DNA of 64,000 nt, from contig NZ_CP032157.1 in the NCBI RefSeq assembly GCF_003555545.1, forward strand, positions 4,158,546 to 4,222,545, written 5' to 3'. Shown in pieces: positions 19,117 to 26,416 of the stretch (position 1 is the first letter of the stretch; each line of letters opens with the position of its first letter). This DNA is from Paraflavitalea soli. Lineage in GTDB: Bacteria; Bacteroidota; Bacteroidia; Chitinophagales; Chitinophagaceae. The position numbers and the translations under genes are program-made. The notes under the pieces are model-generated. The model saw only the letters and a program-made list of their open reading frames with translations, ran no database searches and was not told where the DNA came from.

Positions 19117-19908
19117 ATGAGGATCATCAAAAAACTACTGTTGGCAGGATTGCTGTTTTATATTCCCTGTCAGACAATGGCGTGGGGCATGCTCGGCCAC
19201 CGCATTGTAGCACAGATTGCCGATGGTTACCTGACAAAGAAAGCCCGCAGGCAGATCATGTCGATACTGGGTAATGAATCGCTGGCGATGAGCGCCAACT
19301 GGCCCGACTTCATTAAATCGGACCCTTCCTATAACTATTTAAGTCCATGGCATTATATCAATTTCAAAGAGGGCCTGAGTGAACAGCAGGTCCATGACTA
19401 CCTGGCCAAGGATACGGCTACAGATATTTATACCAAACTGAACTTTGTGATCAGCGAATTAAAGAACAAATCGCTGGAACAGGACAAAAAAGTATTGTAC
19501 CTGCGGGTATTGATACACCTGGTGGGCGATGCACATCAACCCATGCATACCGGCCGGCCGGATGACCTGGGTGGCAACAGGGTAAATGTATTGTGGTTTA
19601 ACCAACCAGCGAACCTGCACAGTGTATGGGATGAAAAGCTGATCGAGTACCAGGAGCTGAGCTACACAGAATATGTGAAGGCCATCAACTTTACCAGCAA
19701 GGAGCAGCGGAAGGAATGGCAGGGGCAGTCGATTGGTCAATGGCTATATGAGTCCTATACGATCAGCAACAAATTGTACGAAGAGATCAAAGAGCCAAAT
19801 CAAAAGTTGAGCTACCGCTATAATTTTGACCATGTACAAACGGTCAATGACCGCCTGTTGAAAGGTGGGGTACGGCTCGCAGGGGTCCTAAATGACATAT
19901 TTAAATAG
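19117..19908 (+). CDS. S1/P1 family zinc nuclease, exported
   Basis: Start chosen at the ATG at 19117: the signal peptide then ends MA, leaving W23 as mature residue 1, the residue whose backbone ligates zinc in P1 nuclease. The 263-residue protein keeps the family's ligands and motifs: WGMLGHR, ANWPDFI, SPWHYINF, LVGDAHQPMH with GGNRVNV, and LHSVWDEKLI. It should cleave single-stranded DNA and RNA, or remove 3'-phosphate from nucleotides, in the periplasm or outside, probably for nucleic-acid scavenging. It is divergent from the mla operon and has its own promoter. Confidence 0.92.
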   Translation: MRIIKKLLLAGLLFYIPCQTMAWGMLGHRIVAQIADGYLTKKARRQIMSILGNESLAMSANWPDFIKSDPSYNYLSPWHYINFKEGLSEQQVHDYLAKDTATDIYTKLNFVISELKNKSLEQDKKVLYLRVLIHLVGDAHQPMHTGRPDDLGGNRVNVLWFNQPANLHSVWDEKLIEYQELSYTEYVKAINFTSKEQRKEWQGQSIGQWLYESYTISNKLYEEIKEPNQKLSYRYNFDHVQTVNDRLLKGGVRLAGVLNDIFK

Positions 19909-19947
19909 GTGAGCGATAAAATGTACAACAAGGGTGCCGTTTTGTCC

Positions 19948-19979
19948 ATTGGTGTATTGCAACTTACGCTATAGCTTTG
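19948..19979 (+). promoter_or_regulatory. Promoter of the HAD hydrolase gene
   Basis: ATTGG (19948-19952) precedes TAGCTTTG (19972-19979), a full TAnnTTTG match, with about 20 nt between the TTG and the -7 box. The ATG follows at 20027. Confidence 0.55.
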
Positions 19980-20026
19980 TTCTATCAATTAAACGATCAG
20001 GTTAACAGACCGGCAATTAATACATT

Positions 20027-20644
20027 ATGAGTACAACAATTAAAACGTTGTTCCTGGATATGGGAGGCGTTATTTTAACGAACGGATGGGGACAAGCATC
20101 CAGAAAGCAGGCAGCAGAAAAATTCTCCCTCGATCTTAATGAGTTGAATGAGCGGCATAAGCTGGCCTTTGATGCTTATGAATCGGGCAAAATGACGCTC
20201 CCTGAATATTTGCAATTAACAGTATTTTATACTCCCCGGTCATTTACGCCGGAGGTATTCACGGAATTCATGTACCAGCAATCGCAGCCGCTGCATGATA
20301 TGCTGGAATTTGTGCAGCGGCTTAAACAGCAATATGGCCTGCGTGTGATCGCGCTGAATAATGAAGGCAGGGAACTGAATGAGTACCGTATCCGGACCTT
20401 TGGGCTGGATAAGTTTATTGACGCTTTCGTGTCCTCTGCTTTTGTACACATGCGCAAACCTGACAAGGAGATCTATACGCTGGCACTGGACATTGCCTAT
20501 GTAAAACCCGCTGAAGCACTTTATTTCGATGACCGCCTGCTATTTGTGCAGGTAGCACGCAGCCTGGGCATCAATAGTATACAACACACCAGCGTTGAGA
20601 ATACGAGGCAGGAGTTGCAGCAATACGGGTTGATAGTTGCTTAA
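20027..20644 (+). CDS. HAD-family hydrolase (subfamily IA)
   Basis: This 205-residue protein starts with the HAD motif I in the DxGGV form (LFLDMGGVIL, nucleophile D11), typical of the epoxide-hydrolase-like and phosphatase IA group. Motif II is VIALNNEG, the lysine motif is MRKPDKEIY and motif III is ALYFDDRL. In motif I the usual second aspartate is replaced by glycine, as in many members of this subgroup, so the reaction is not certain. It should be a cytoplasmic phosphatase or haloacid-type hydrolase acting on a small metabolite. It ends 44 bp before the glucose-6-phosphate dehydrogenase start. Confidence 0.85.
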   Translation: MSTTIKTLFLDMGGVILTNGWGQASRKQAAEKFSLDLNELNERHKLAFDAYESGKMTLPEYLQLTVFYTPRSFTPEVFTEFMYQQSQPLHDMLEFVQRLKQQYGLRVIALNNEGRELNEYRIRTFGLDKFIDAFVSSAFVHMRKPDKEIYTLALDIAYVKPAEALYFDDRLLFVQVARSLGINSIQHTSVENTRQELQQYGLIVA

Positions 20645-20664
20645 TACAATAGGTGCTATCTTTG
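20634..20664 (+). promoter_or_regulatory. Promoter of the glucose-6-phosphate dehydrogenase gene
   Basis: TAGTTG (20634-20639) and TATCTTTG (20657-20664) are 17 nt apart. The second is a full TAnnTTTG match, 24 bp before the ATG at 20689. It overlaps the end of the HAD gene, so zwf can be transcribed separately. Confidence 0.55.
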
Positions 20665-20688
20665 CGCCAATTACCTAAATTACCCCAT

Positions 20689-22194
20689 ATGATCTCCGGT
20701 AAAAAGACAGATCCTACTATCATTATCATATTTGGCGGCAGCGGCGATCTTGCGAAAAGAAAGTTGTTACCAGCATTTTACAACCTTTTCCTCGACGGCT
20801 GGATGCCTGAGACGTTTGCTATTATTGGCCTGGGACTAAATGAGTTTAATGACGCGCAATACCAGGATTTTATCAAAGAAGGATTAACGCAATTCTCCCG
20901 TAAAGGAACACCAACAGACGGTACCTGGGATAATTTCAAAAGCCGGATCTCCTACATTCCTTCAAATATGAATGAGGAGGTCACGTATTCGAAGCTGGCC
21001 GATAAAGTAAATGCACTGGACAAGCAATGGGGTGTACGTGCCGACCGGTTGTTTTACCTGTCCATTGCCCCCCGTTTTGTAGAAGTGGTGGCGGTCAATA
21101 TTCATAAGCTGTCCCTCGCCTCCAATGCTGTTACAGACCGTATTATTATTGAAAAACCATTTGGGCATAATAAAGAGAGTGCGATAGCACTTAATAACCT
21201 GTTGACAGGTCTTTTCCAGGAGAGCCAATTGTACCGTATTGATCACTACCTGGGCAAGGAGACAGTACAAAATATACTGGCCTTCCGTTTTGCGAATGCT
21301 TTGTTTGAGCCTTTGTGGAACCGGAATTACATTGATTATGTACAGATCACGGTAGCGGAGCAGGTAGGCGTGGAAGAGCGCGGCGGTTATTATGAAAGTG
21401 CGGGCGCGCTGCGTGATATGATCCAAAACCACTTACTGCAACTGCTGTGTATGGTGACGATGGAGCCTCCTGTATCTTTTGATGCGGAAGAGATCCGTAA
21501 CCGCAAGGCGGATGTAATGCGCGCGATACGGCCTATAAAGCCTGATGAGGTAGCCAAATATGCGGTGCGTGGTCAATACGATGAAGGATGGATAGAAGGT
21601 AAGAAAGTACCAGGGTACAGAGAGGAACCCGGCGTGAGCCCTACTTCCAATACAGAAACCTATGTGGCGATCAAGTTCTATTTAGATAACTGGCGTTGGC
21701 AGGGTGTTCCATTCTATGTACGTACGGGTAAAAGAATGTTGGAAAAGACCTCTTCCATCACTATTCAATTCCGTCCTATCCCCCACTCTTCCTTTCCGGA
21801 AAACCTGTATGACAGTGTAACGCCCAACCGGCTTATCATTAATATTCAGCCGCAAATGGATATCAGGCTTCGTTTCACGGCCAAGCGGCAGGGATTGGAA
21901 ATGAACCTGAACCCTGTTGAAATGGTATTTGATTATGACACCAGTTCGGCGCAAACACCGGAGGCCTATGAGACTTTGCTGTTGGATGCGCTGCAAGGGG
22001 ATGCCACCTTGTTTATGCGTTCGGACCAGGTATTGATCGCCTGGGATGTGGTGACACCGATACTGGAATCATGGGAATCGCACAACTCGATGGAATTTCC
22101 TAATTATTCTGCCGGGATGTGGGGACCTGAAAATGCTGAAGCGCTGATAGCGCGGCAAGGACATACCTGGGCTTCGCACACGCGGGGGAAATAA
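20689..22194 (+). CDS. zwf: Glucose-6-phosphate 1-dehydrogenase
   Basis: This 501-residue enzyme oxidises glucose 6-phosphate to 6-phosphogluconolactone with NADP+, the entry to the oxidative pentose phosphate pathway. It has the Rossmann motif [11 protein letters not shown] near the N-terminus and the active-site signature RIDHYLGKE (R183-E191, catalytic region D185/H186), with the usual C-terminal beta-sheet domain. The ATG at 20689 is preferred to an in-frame GTG at 20653 because a promoter -7 box lies between them. The usual partners, 6-phosphogluconolactonase and 6-phosphogluconate dehydrogenase, are not adjacent. Confidence 0.96.
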   Translation: MISGKKTDPTIIIIFGGSGDLAKRKLLPAFYNLFLDGWMPETFAIIGLGLNEFNDAQYQDFIKEGLTQFSRKGTPTDGTWDNFKSRISYIPSNMNEEVTYSKLADKVNALDKQWGVRADRLFYLSIAPRFVEVVAVNIHKLSLASNAVTDRIIIEKPFGHNKESAIALNNLLTGLFQESQLYRIDHYLGKETVQNILAFRFANALFEPLWNRNYIDYVQITVAEQVGVEERGGYYESAGALRDMIQNHLLQLLCMVTMEPPVSFDAEEIRNRKADVMRAIRPIKPDEVAKYAVRGQYDEGWIEGKKVPGYREEPGVSPTSNTETYVAIKFYLDNWRWQGVPFYVRTGKRMLEKTSSITIQFRPIPHSSFPENLYDSVTPNRLIINIQPQMDIRLRFTAKRQGLEMNLNPVEMVFDYDTSSAQTPEAYETLLLDALQGDATLFMRSDQVLIAWDVVTPILESWESHNSMEFPNYSAGMWGPENAEALIARQGHTWASHTRGK

Positions 22195-22206
22195 ATGTAT
22201 GTTAAT

Positions 22207-22250
22207 ATCTAAAGGGTGAGCCGCCTTTGGAAGGCGACCCACCCTTAGAT
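22207..22250. repeat. GGGTGAGCCGCC hairpin element, copy in zwf 3' region
   Basis: A 44-nt hairpin runs from ATCT at 22207 to AGAT at 22250, with the core GGGTGAGCCGCC pairing to GGCGACCCACCC. The two non-Watson-Crick positions are A-C on the plus strand but G-U wobbles on the minus strand, so the fold is stronger in a minus-strand RNA. The same module is inside the composite elements at 23419 and 48008. It may end transcription after zwf. Confidence 0.75.
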
Positions 22251-22273
22251 AAGCTGTGACAGTCTTCCTTTGA

Positions 22274-22320
22274 CGGCTTCGACAAGCTCAGCCTGACAAA
22301 ATCCTTCGACAGGCTGATAG
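22274..22320. repeat. REP-like element, copy 2 with a partial second unit
   Basis: A full core (CTTCGACAAGCTCAGCCTGA) lies at 22277-22296, followed by a truncated unit CTTCGACAGGCTGATAG at 22304-22320. It lies between the convergent zwf and heptad-repeat protein genes. Confidence 0.75.
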
Positions 22321-22327
22321 TCGTATC

Positions 22328-23269
22328 TTAATCGTTCCTTTCCAAGGAGATAGTTCTTCCGTTGAAATCATTGCGGAAATTAATACGGGTATTGCTTTTT
22401 TTCAGGTATTTAGCTTTCATTTTCTGGTGCAGTTCGGCCGATTGCTTCTTATCGTTCACAATGAGTGATTCATCTGTAAGCTGTAAGCGGTGAACATCAT
22501 CCCTGTCTGCCACTACCTTTTCTGCTACCAACTCGTCGATCAGGTCTGCTATCAATTTGCGGTCTTCGGCTGCCCGTTTGCGATCGATTTCTGCCTGCGC
22601 CCTGTCTTTTTCAGCCTGTGCACGATCTTTTTCTGCCTGGGCGCGGTCTAATGTTGCCTGATGACGGTCTTTGTCGGCCTGCTCCCGGTCTTTCTGTGCC
22701 TGGGCTCTGTGGATCTCTGCCTGTTTACGATCACGATCGGCCTGCTCACGGTGTTTGCCCGCCTCTTCGCGGTCTCTATCGGCCTGCTCCCGGTCTTTGT
22801 CGGCCTGAGCACGATCTTTATCAGCACGCTCCCTGTCTCTGCCGGCCTGCTGCCTGTCGAGCTCAGCCTGTGCACGGTCACGCTCAGCTTGTTTTCTATC
22901 GCGGTCTGCCTGTTCACGGTCGCGGGCAGCCTGTTCTACATCTTTTTTATACTGAACCAGTATTTCTTTGACCATGGTCTCATATTTCGGGAAATCTTCT
23001 GCAGGTATCTTCTTTTCGCCAATGTACAATTCATTGATCTTGTCGTTGGTGAGTTTGATCTTATACACATCCCCATTCTTATACAAGGTGATCTTTTTGT
23101 TGGGATCATTCTCTGATTCAGATTCTATATTCATCCAGGTATTACCATTGGAAGTTTCGTACCTGGACGTGCTGCTGCGGGTAGTGGTTTTGGTTTGCGC
23201 CTGAGCAGTAGTCACTGATACGGCCATGGCCAAAAGGATGCATTTAACTGTTAACGCTTTGTTTTTCAT
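22328..23269 (-). CDS. Secreted heptad-repeat (DRxQAxx) protein, partner of an M56 protease
   Basis: Start set at the ATG at 23269, which gives a clean signal peptide ending TTAQAQ. The longer frame from 23320 would not. Residues 117-242 are 18 consecutive 7-residue units of the form DRxQAxx (for example DREQADR, DRKQAER, DRAQAEK), predicted as one long, highly charged helix with alanine as the only core residue. The flanking N- and C-terminal parts are unrecognised. It is the third gene after blaI and an M56 protease whose periplasmic tail has the same heptads, in places with identical DNA. It is probably periplasmic. A role as ligand or substrate of the protease is inference. Confidence 0.8.
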   Translation of the reverse strand: MKNKALTVKCILLAMAVSVTTAQAQTKTTTRSSTSRYETSNGNTWMNIESESENDPNKKITLYKNGDVYKIKLTNDKINELYIGEKKIPAEDFPKYETMVKEILVQYKKDVEQAARDREQADRDRKQAERDRAQAELDRQQAGRDRERADKDRAQADKDREQADRDREEAGKHREQADRDRKQAEIHRAQAQKDREQADKDRHQATLDRAQAEKDRAQAEKDRAQAEIDRKRAAEDRKLIADLIDELVAEKVVADRDDVHRLQLTDESLIVNDKKQSAELHQKMKAKYLKKSNTRINFRNDFNGRTISLERND

Positions 23270-23283
23270 GTTTTCTTTTTTGA

Positions 23284-23347
23284 TGTTAAGAATGCCATGT
23301 CTTTTAGCCGGCCTCGACAAGCCCGGCCTGACATGGTGTTAAGAATG
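23284..23347. repeat. 42-bp REP-like unit with terminal inverted repeats between 11-bp direct repeats
   Basis: The unit at 23295-23336 begins CCATGTC and ends GACATGG, which are exact reverse complements. Inside it is the REP-like core (GGCCTCGACAAGCCCGGCC). It is flanked on both sides by the identical 11-mer TGTTAAGAATG (23284-23294 and 23337-23347), which looks like a target-site duplication. Confidence 0.75.
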
Positions 23348-23418
23348 GGCAATACTTTCACTCTTCACCTGTGGTGAATTTTTTAAAATGCCAATATGGA
23401 ATGTGAAATAAGCAGTTA

Positions 23419-23529
23419 CCGGCCTTCGGCAAGCTCCTTTAGATCAGGGTGAGCCGCCTCGAAAGGGCGACCCACCCTTTGGTCGCTTCGACAGCGTTTG
23501 TCCCTCGCTGCGGGACTCAGGCTGACAGC
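23419..23529. repeat. Composite REP-like element (about 110 bp)
   Basis: Its order is a REP-like half (CTTCGGCAAGCTCCTTTAGA), the GGGTGAGCCGCC hairpin, then a second REP-like half (GCTTCGACAG to CTCAGGCTGACAG). The same order occurs at 48008-48096, showing a reproducible composite unit rather than chance juxtaposition. Confidence 0.75.
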
Positions 23530-23585
23530 CTACAACCTGACTTCTTCTCCACCTGTAAGGTGCGCATCATTACAGGGAGTGGTGA

Positions 23586-25271
23586 TCAGATAACGACGGT
23601 TGCTTTTTGTTTTTCCTGCTGTTGTATCCTTATACGTTCTGCGTGTTGACGGTCTTTATCGGCTTGCCGGCGGCTTTGCTCTGCATCCGCCCTGTCACGA
23701 TCTGCCTGTGCCCGATGTATGGCAGCCTGCTCGCGGTCCCTATCGGCTTGTGCGCGGTCGCGCTCTGCCTGTTCACGATCCTTGGAAGCCTGTAATCTGT
23801 CGTGGTCGGCCTGACGACGATTTAGTTCTGCATTGGCTCTGTCACGCTCTGCCTGTTTTCTATCAATATCAGCTTGTGCACGATCACGTTCAGCCTGCTC
23901 ACGGTCGCGGGCAGCCTGCTCGTAATCTTTCATAGCCTGTTCATGCTCTGTTGATGACTTAGTAGCTTTTAGTACCGTGCATGGGGGTTTCGGCTCTATC
24001 TTATTTGTAACAGGCGGGACGGCAGCTATTACTTCGTTGTTTACCGGGGGAACGGGTATGGCCATTTTCTCCACGGGCGGTTTAGCAGTTGCAGGTGTTT
24101 GCCTGGTCACCACTTCCGTATTTCTCTGTATTGGGGCCTTCTTTCCTTTTGCAGTCATCAAAGCATCCGAGGACCTGTATTCCTGTAGAATGTCTGCATA
24201 CATTGCATTTACAGGGAGGATGATACCGTGTGTGCCGCCGGTTTTATTGGCCATGGTGCCCAACAGGATTAAACAAACGAGCAGGCTTCCCAACACAAAT
24301 ATTTTCTCTCCTCCACTGAGGGCGTTGTTCCTGTTTTGGATGATGCGGGTAACACGCTGCAACAGGTGGCTTTTTTTACCAGGAAAGGTTATTGCATATC
24401 CCGAGGATGGTGCATACAGCATGTGTTCCTTGAAGCTGATCAATGCCTGTATAAATTGTTTCTTGTTGCCGGTATGGGCCAATGCCACATCATCGCAGCA
24501 ATGCTCTCTTTCCTGCTTTAATAAAGAGGAAACCCAAAGTAGACCGGGATTGAAGAAGAAGATGTTTTCAGCTATGTTCTGCAACCAATTGACCAGGTAA
24601 TCGTTTCGGCGGATATGTGCCAATTCGTGCAACAACACCGCTTCTACCTGGTCGGCGGGCAGATGGGCCAATAAACCGATGGGCATGTAGATGATGGGTT
24701 TTAAATGACCAATGACCACGGGTATTTTGGTAATGCCGGATTCCAGCAAGGTGACTGTTTTCTTTATTTGCAATTGTTGTGTGAGCGCGGTCATTTTATC
24801 CTGCCAATACAAACCTGGCTGCTGGTGTTGGTTTGTTCTTACACTGCGTACATATGCGAAGGCGCGACTCATTTGCCAGCACTTAAAGGAGAAGAAGGCA
24901 AACCAGGTGGCTACTATAACGGTGGCATGTTCAGAACAATACTGGGCCAGGGCAGCGGGCCAGTGACGGATAGCATAATCGCGCAATACACTAATGCCAC
25001 TAATGGTGGCGGTCATGGACAATGCATTGGTGGCAGTGCTTCCACGGTTCCATTCATACATAAACGTAACGCCGCAAATAGCGAGAAAGGTGAACAAGCA
25101 ACCGGTAATGAGAGCATACCGTGTAACGGAACGGGCTTTTTTGGTGAAGGTCATTATGATGCCTGTAATAAAGGCCAGCAACAAACCCTGCCAGAGGGAA
25201 TGGATGAGCATCCAGCAGAATGACTGCAAGCCGCTTTCGAAGATGGATCCGTTTACAAAAAGCCCATTCAT
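23586..25271 (-). CDS. M56-family (BlaR1-like) membrane metalloprotease with heptad-repeat periplasmic tail
   Basis: This 561-residue protein has an N-terminal group of membrane helices and the zinc protease motif HELAH (H215-H219) with the downstream glutamate region HCCDDVAL. A last membrane helix (about 325-345, VLGSLLVCLILLGTMA) is followed by a periplasmic tail. The tail first has a proline-rich stretch, then 14 heptads DRxQAxx at residues 456-553 in place of the beta-lactam sensor of BlaR1. In BlaR1 systems the protease is activated by its external sensor and inactivates the repressor BlaI; blaI is 18 bp upstream. The signal sensed here is unknown. Confidence 0.88.
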   Translation of the reverse strand: MNGLFVNGSIFESGLQSFCWMLIHSLWQGLLLAFITGIIMTFTKKARSVTRYALITGCLFTFLAICGVTFMYEWNRGSTATNALSMTATISGISVLRDYAIRHWPAALAQYCSEHATVIVATWFAFFSFKCWQMSRAFAYVRSVRTNQHQQPGLYWQDKMTALTQQLQIKKTVTLLESGITKIPVVIGHLKPIIYMPIGLLAHLPADQVEAVLLHELAHIRRNDYLVNWLQNIAENIFFFNPGLLWVSSLLKQEREHCCDDVALAHTGNKKQFIQALISFKEHMLYAPSSGYAITFPGKKSHLLQRVTRIIQNRNNALSGGEKIFVLGSLLVCLILLGTMANKTGGTHGIILPVNAMYADILQEYRSSDALMTAKGKKAPIQRNTEVVTRQTPATAKPPVEKMAIPVPPVNNEVIAAVPPVTNKIEPKPPCTVLKATKSSTEHEQAMKDYEQAARDREQAERDRAQADIDRKQAERDRANAELNRRQADHDRLQASKDREQAERDRAQADRDREQAAIHRAQADRDRADAEQSRRQADKDRQHAERIRIQQQEKQKATVVI

Positions 25272-25289
25272 AGTTAAATGCTTTAAAGT

Positions 25290-25694
25290 TTATGCCTTGT
25301 CATCCAGCTTTTTCAACATTTCCTTCAATACTTCCAGTTCTTTTTTGGAAGTTTTATCATTGCCCATCAGGGCCACCATCAGGTTGCTCACTGAACCATC
25401 GTACATGGAATCAACGAACTTGGTGAGGATGGTACCTTTGGTTTTTTTTTCTTCCAGGGCTGCACTGTAGATATGTTTCATGTTGGACTCATCTCTTGTG
25501 AGCATGCCTTTTTCGGCCATCACCTGCATGAGCTTCAAAGTAGAGGTGTACTGCACGGCTTCCTTTTGTTCATTGAGTGTATCATGGACAAACCTCACGG
25601 TGGAAGGGCCGTGCTGCCACAGGATCTGGAGTACGTCCATCTCTGACCTGGTGGGTACCGCTTCTTTGGTTTGCATGTCTTTCCTGGCTTTCAT
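25290..25694 (-). CDS. BlaI/MecI/CopY-family transcriptional repressor (module 1)
   Basis: This 134-residue winged-helix protein has the family wording TRSEMDVLQILWQHGPSTVRFVHDTLNEQ (recognition helix about 30-60) and LTRDESNMKHIYSA in the wing. A dimerising helical C-terminus follows, with the M56-sensitive linker region around residues 85-105. An in-frame ATG at 25676 is an alternative start. It should repress its own operon with the M56 protease gene 18 bp downstream. A perfect 14-bp palindrome (AAAACGTACGTTTT) lies 19 bp before its start. Confidence 0.9.
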   Translation of the reverse strand: MKARKDMQTKEAVPTRSEMDVLQILWQHGPSTVRFVHDTLNEQKEAVQYTSTLKLMQVMAEKGMLTRDESNMKHIYSAALEEKKTKGTILTKFVDSMYDGSVSNLMVALMGNDKTSKKELEVLKEMLKKLDDKA

Positions 25695-25712
25695 AGAACC
25701 AAGGTACGATAA

Positions 25713-25726
25713 AAAACGTACGTTTT
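25713..25726. promoter_or_regulatory. Perfect 14-bp palindrome, candidate BlaI operator (module 1)
   Basis: AAAACGTACGTTTT is fully self-complementary and lies in the promoter region of blaI, upstream of a weak -7 match (TACCTTGG on the minus strand, 25706-25699). It differs completely from the dyads upstream of the second blaI, so the two repressors probably have separate operators. Confidence 0.5.
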
Positions 25727-25810
25727 ATACAAATAGCTATAATTATTTTTGAGGAGGTGGGGAAAATGCGCTTAAGGAATTGATTATGAAACGGGATCCG
25801 GACTACCGGA

Positions 25811-25840
25811 TTTTGTATGTAAGTCTAATGGAGTATCTTG
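25811..25840 (+). promoter_or_regulatory. Candidate promoter of the YhcH-like gene
   Basis: TTTTG (25811-25815) and TATCTTG (25834-25840) are 18 nt apart, one base short of the TAnnTTTG consensus, and 25 bp before the ATG at 25866. Confidence 0.4.
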
Positions 25841-25865
25841 CCGGTCCAATTAATTATACCTCAGC

Positions 25866-26321
25866 ATGGTTATCGACACATTAGAAAATGCCGCCCTGTA
25901 TTATAATCTGGGTCCTAAGTTTGTGAAAGCATTCCGTTACCTCACAGACACGGACTTTACGCAGGTAGCCAAGGGCAAATATGAAATTGATGGTACGGAT
26001 GTAATTGCCATCGTCAATGAATATGATACGGTGCCCGCTTCCGGCGAACAAATGGAAGCACATAAGAAATACATTGATGTGCAGTACATCGTGAGCGGCG
26101 AGGAGTTGATCGGTCATGACCTGCTGCAAGGGCAAACGCCTTCAAAAGCCTATGATGAAGCTGCTGATTACTGGCTGTTTGGAGAAGCGCCTTCCTTTTT
26201 CTCGAAAATTGAGCAAGGTATGTTTGCCATTTTCTATCCTACCGACCTGCACATGCCCAATATCAGGGTCAGGGAAGCATCACCGGTGAAGAAAGTGGTA
26301 ATGAAGGTGAGTGTGGGGTAA
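25866..26321 (+). CDS. YhcH/YjgK/YiaL family protein
   Basis: This 151-residue protein is a single cupin-like domain of the DUF386 family. It has the conserved FVKAFRYLTDTDFTQVAKGKYEIDG start, the EAHKKYIDVQYIVSGEE motif with metal-ligand residues, and the PTDLHMPNIRV end motif. Family members are linked with catabolism of sialic acid and other uncommon sugars, possibly as anomerases. No such pathway is adjacent, so the substrate is unknown. It is followed at once by a heptad tandem repeat. Confidence 0.88.
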   Translation: MVIDTLENAALYYNLGPKFVKAFRYLTDTDFTQVAKGKYEIDGTDVIAIVNEYDTVPASGEQMEAHKKYIDVQYIVSGEELIGHDLLQGQTPSKAYDEAADYWLFGEAPSFFSKIEQGMFAIFYPTDLHMPNIRVREASPVKKVVMKVSVG

Positions 26322-26331
26322 GAATAGCTGC

Positions 26332-26380
26332 GAGCCATGAGCTACGAGCTGCGAGCCATGAGCTACGAGCTGCGAGCCGT
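26332..26380. repeat. Heptad tandem repeat (GAGCTAC family) with 21-bp higher order
   Basis: Seven in-register 7-bp units start from GAGCCAT at 26332. The triplet GAGCCAT, GAGCTAC, GAGCTGC occurs twice in order, giving a 21-bp super-repeat, then GAGCCGT. It lies between two convergent genes. The same family is at 43612-43646 and 45037-45114. Confidence 0.85.
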
Positions 26381-26416
26381 TTGCCTGGCATTGTGCGTAG
26401 TCGGTTGTGACTGTTC

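Larger units (their letters stand above)
23270..23585. other. Repeat-filled gap between the heptad-protein gene and the M56 gene
   Basis: No gene is seen. The gap holds the 42-bp inverted-repeat element at 23295-23336 with flanking direct repeats, and the composite REP-like element at 23419-23529. The 316-bp length is unusual inside what otherwise looks like an operon. Confidence 0.7.

Noticed and set aside
20653-20688. GTG start for glucose-6-phosphate dehydrogenase
   Set aside because: A TATCTTTG promoter element lies at 20657-20664, inside that extension, and the family start aligns with the ATG at 20689.
22544-23906. Treating the 21-bp coding repeats of the heptad proteins as members of the intergenic heptad arrays
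   Set aside because: Their period is explained by 7 codons, the base sequence differs, and they stay in frame within genes.
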